A stretch of 5,969 nucleotides of DNA. It comes from Alphaproteobacteria bacterium. GTDB lineage: Bacteria > Pseudomonadota > Alphaproteobacteria > ATCC43930 > CGMCC-115725. Location of the stretch: assembly GCA_019237175.1 (NCBI GenBank), contig JAFAHP010000597.1, forward strand, positions 1 through 5,969, written 5' to 3'. Both the position numbers and the translations under genes were made by a program. Every line of letters begins with the position of its first letter. The stretch's first letter is position 1. The notes under the pieces are model-generated. The model searched no databases, was not told the origin of the DNA, and was given only the letters and a program-made list of their open reading frames with translations. Below, piece after piece: positions 5,595 to 5,969 of the stretch.

Positions 5595-5903
5595 GCCGTG
5601 TGTTCATTTCTGCCGCTGACCAATGGACTTAAACCTCTACCCTGCGCTCACGCAATACCGCCGGGAACCGGCATTCCGGCCCTGGGGTGCGACAAAGCTT
5701 TTACGAGAGCCCGCCCGGAGACCGCGGCCTGCTTTTTTGAAGATATCGGCAACATAAAAACAGCAAACGGCGCAGGAAGTACGAACCAACCTTCAGTTCG
5801 ACTATGGCGCAATTTGTCATTGATCACCAAAGCGCAGCAAACGAATCGAGCGTGAGCAGAGTTGTGAGATGTGCCATGTTGGGCGATCGATTCAGAGGGG
5901 CTG
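5595..5903. other. Divergent intergenic region, 309 bp
   Basis: This spacer separates the amidotransferase gene (minus) from the thioesterase gene (plus), so it should hold promoters for both. I see no strong consensus promoter. The best minus-strand candidate is TTGGTG, 18 bases, CATAGT (5829-5800), which is weak. A 5-bp GC hairpin with a GAA loop (GCCGGGAACCGGC, 5660-5672) lies in the presumed amidotransferase leader, and an AT-rich patch spans about 5729-5765. A 60-codon minus-strand frame (5648-5830) begins with TTG, has no ribosome binding site and resembles no family, so I treat it as noncoding. No tRNA or riboswitch was recognised. Confidence 0.5.
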
Positions 5904-5969
5904 ATGAGCGAATTCTACGAGATGCCCCTGCGCATCCAGACCTACGACATCGATTTTGCCGGCATCGTC
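5904..5969 (+). CDS. Hotdog-fold acyl-CoA thioesterase, N-terminus only (cut by right edge)
   Basis: Twenty-two codons are visible: MSEFYEMPLRIQTYDIDFAG, then Ile-Val at the edge. The TYDIDFAGIV segment matches the beginning of 4-hydroxybenzoyl-CoA thioesterase/YbgC-like proteins, where the Asp of the D-F-x-G-I/H-V motif (here Asp17) is catalytic. Such enzymes hydrolyse acyl-CoA thioesters in the cytosol. Shine-Dalgarno-like AGAGGGG (5894-5900) precedes the ATG with a short three-base spacer; a second ATG at 5922 is possible but would discard family-typical residues. It is divergent from the amidotransferase. Only the N-terminus is seen, so the family call rests on one motif. Confidence 0.7.
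   Translation, partial: MSEFYEMPLRIQTYDIDFAGIV

Noticed and set aside
5648..5830. 60-codon minus-strand frame upstream of the amidotransferase
   Set aside because: It starts with TTG, has no ribosome binding site and no family resemblance, and lies in a region expected to hold promoters.
4791..5855. 354-codon forward frame
   Set aside because: It is antisense to the amidotransferase gene with its complete catalytic triad, and its tail lies in the intergenic spacer.

Overview
The window is high-GC DNA (roughly 60% or more by eye). Protein style and gene content (FahA, an RsuA/RluB-type pseudouridine synthase overlapping rsmD, a PuuD-like amidotransferase, a YbgC-like thioesterase) fit an alphaproteobacterium, perhaps near Rhodospirillales or Acetobacterales. 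That placement is inference. Most of the window is chromosomal housekeeping and catabolic DNA, with one accessory-looking island at about 1.85-2.6 kb.

Layout. Positions 1-396 (minus) hold the N-terminal part of fumarylacetoacetase, cut by the window edge. Divergent from it, 522-1712 (plus) encodes a membrane-anchored SGNH/GDSL hydrolase. A 40-residue single-pass membrane protein with its own Shine-Dalgarno follows (1724-1846), then a 45-codon ORF of unknown nature (1860-1997). Next is an AT-richer gene for a GxxExxY (PD-(D/E)XK-like) protein (2026-2409), bracketed by a 21-bp inverted repeat (1995-2015 and 2414-2434, 19/21 matching) built of 8-bp TGAG-led units. Conceptual removal of the repeat-bounded 440 bp joins the upstream 45-codon ORF in frame to an open frame downstream. 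This suggests a small mobile cassette sitting in an older gene.

From 2547 to 5594 everything is on the minus strand. Read in transcription order, a PuuD-like class I glutamine amidotransferase (4881-5594) overlaps the pseudouridine synthase (4072-4884) by ATGA, and that gene overlaps rsmD (3519-4091) by 20 bp. After a 97-bp gap with a good sigma70-like promoter comes an MBL-fold metallo-hydrolase (2547-3422). The first three look like one translationally coupled transcript that includes two rRNA-modification enzymes. The MBL gene appears to have its own promoter. A 309-bp divergent spacer (5595-5903) separates the cluster from the first 22 codons of a hotdog-fold acyl-CoA thioesterase on the plus strand, which runs off the right edge.

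The most noteworthy region is the GxxExxY cassette and its flanks. The rest is readily explained by known families.
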